Below, piece after piece: positions 63,573 through 64,000 of a stretch of DNA of 64,000 bases. The DNA lies in contig NZ_JASJOM010000002.1 of the NCBI RefSeq assembly GCF_030271255.1, forward strand, positions 310,001-374,000, written 5' to 3'. The notes under the pieces were generated by a model. The model saw only the letters and a list, made by a program, of their open reading frames with translations, was not told the origin of the DNA and did no database searches. The position numbers were made by a program, and so were the translations under genes. Position 1 is the stretch's first letter. Every line of letters begins with the position of its first letter. The DNA comes from Peribacillus folii. GTDB taxonomy: Bacteria > Bacillota > Bacilli > Bacillales > DSM-1321.

Positions 63573-64000
<428 letters not shown>

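Overview
The window reads as a low-GC Gram-positive, spore-forming Bacillaceae chromosome. The evidence is strict SD-type ribosome sites (GGAGG class), a type B RNase P RNA, spore genes (cotD, sspM, ypjB), bacillithiol genes (bshA, bshB1), a guanine riboswitch on xpt-pbuX and gene order that follows the Bacillus subtilis ypb/yps/ypr/ypp/ypo/ypm/ypj/ypi region almost gene for gene. From remembered gene order and style I suspect Peribacillus (Bacillus simplex group), but the sequence alone does not prove the genus.

Layout, left to right. 0-7.5 kb: end-truncated rhodanese-type sulfurtransferase, the double dynamin dynA, a small membrane protein, the alkylpyrone pair bpsB-bpsA and a CheX-like protein on the other strand. 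7.5-9.8 kb: guanine riboswitch, xpt and pbuX (xanthine salvage). 10-17.3 kb: M32 carboxypeptidase, Fe-S helicase ypvA, a cold shock protein, methyltransferase ypsC, rnpB, gpsB and ypsA. 17.3-26 kb: repeat-bearing cotD, the mrfA/mrfB DNA-repair pair (yprA/yprB), an alpha/beta hydrolase, an Hsp20, yppG/yppE, sspM and yppC. 26-33 kb: recU-ponA facing ypoC-nth-dnaD and asnS.

33.5-41.6 kb is an accessory island between asnS and aspB, genes that are neighbours in B. subtilis. It encodes meta-cleavage catabolism of 4-hydroxyphenylacetate in two convergent units: hpaG1-hpaG2-hpaF on the plus strand and gntR-dapA-like-hpaE-hpaD-hpaB on the minus strand. Both promoters carry copies of the same 12-bp palindrome (ATCATATATGAT and near variants), best explained as the operator of the island's own GntR/FCD regulator. 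The island has no hydratase (HpaH), no class II aldolase (HpaI) and no flavin reductase (HpaC). A DapA-fold protein with its Schiff-base lysine sits where these would be and may do the last step or steps. This variant pathway is the most interesting thing in the window.

41.7-64 kb is core chromosome again: aspB, ypmB, ypmA, dinG, panBCD, birA, cca, bshA, bshB1, mgsA, dapB, ypjD (one long tightly packed minus-strand operon ending in birA and possibly pan), then ypjC on the plus strand, a YugP-like protease, ypjB, ypjA, qcrABC, ypiF, ypiB, ypiA and the 3' part of aroA. Non-coding oddities include a perfect 34-bp inverted repeat between panD and dinG, IS-end-like sequences after ponA and upstream of panB, and a segment between ypiB and ypiF bounded by two minus-strand terminators. 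No tRNA, 5S/16S/23S rRNA, CRISPR array or complete insertion sequence was seen.
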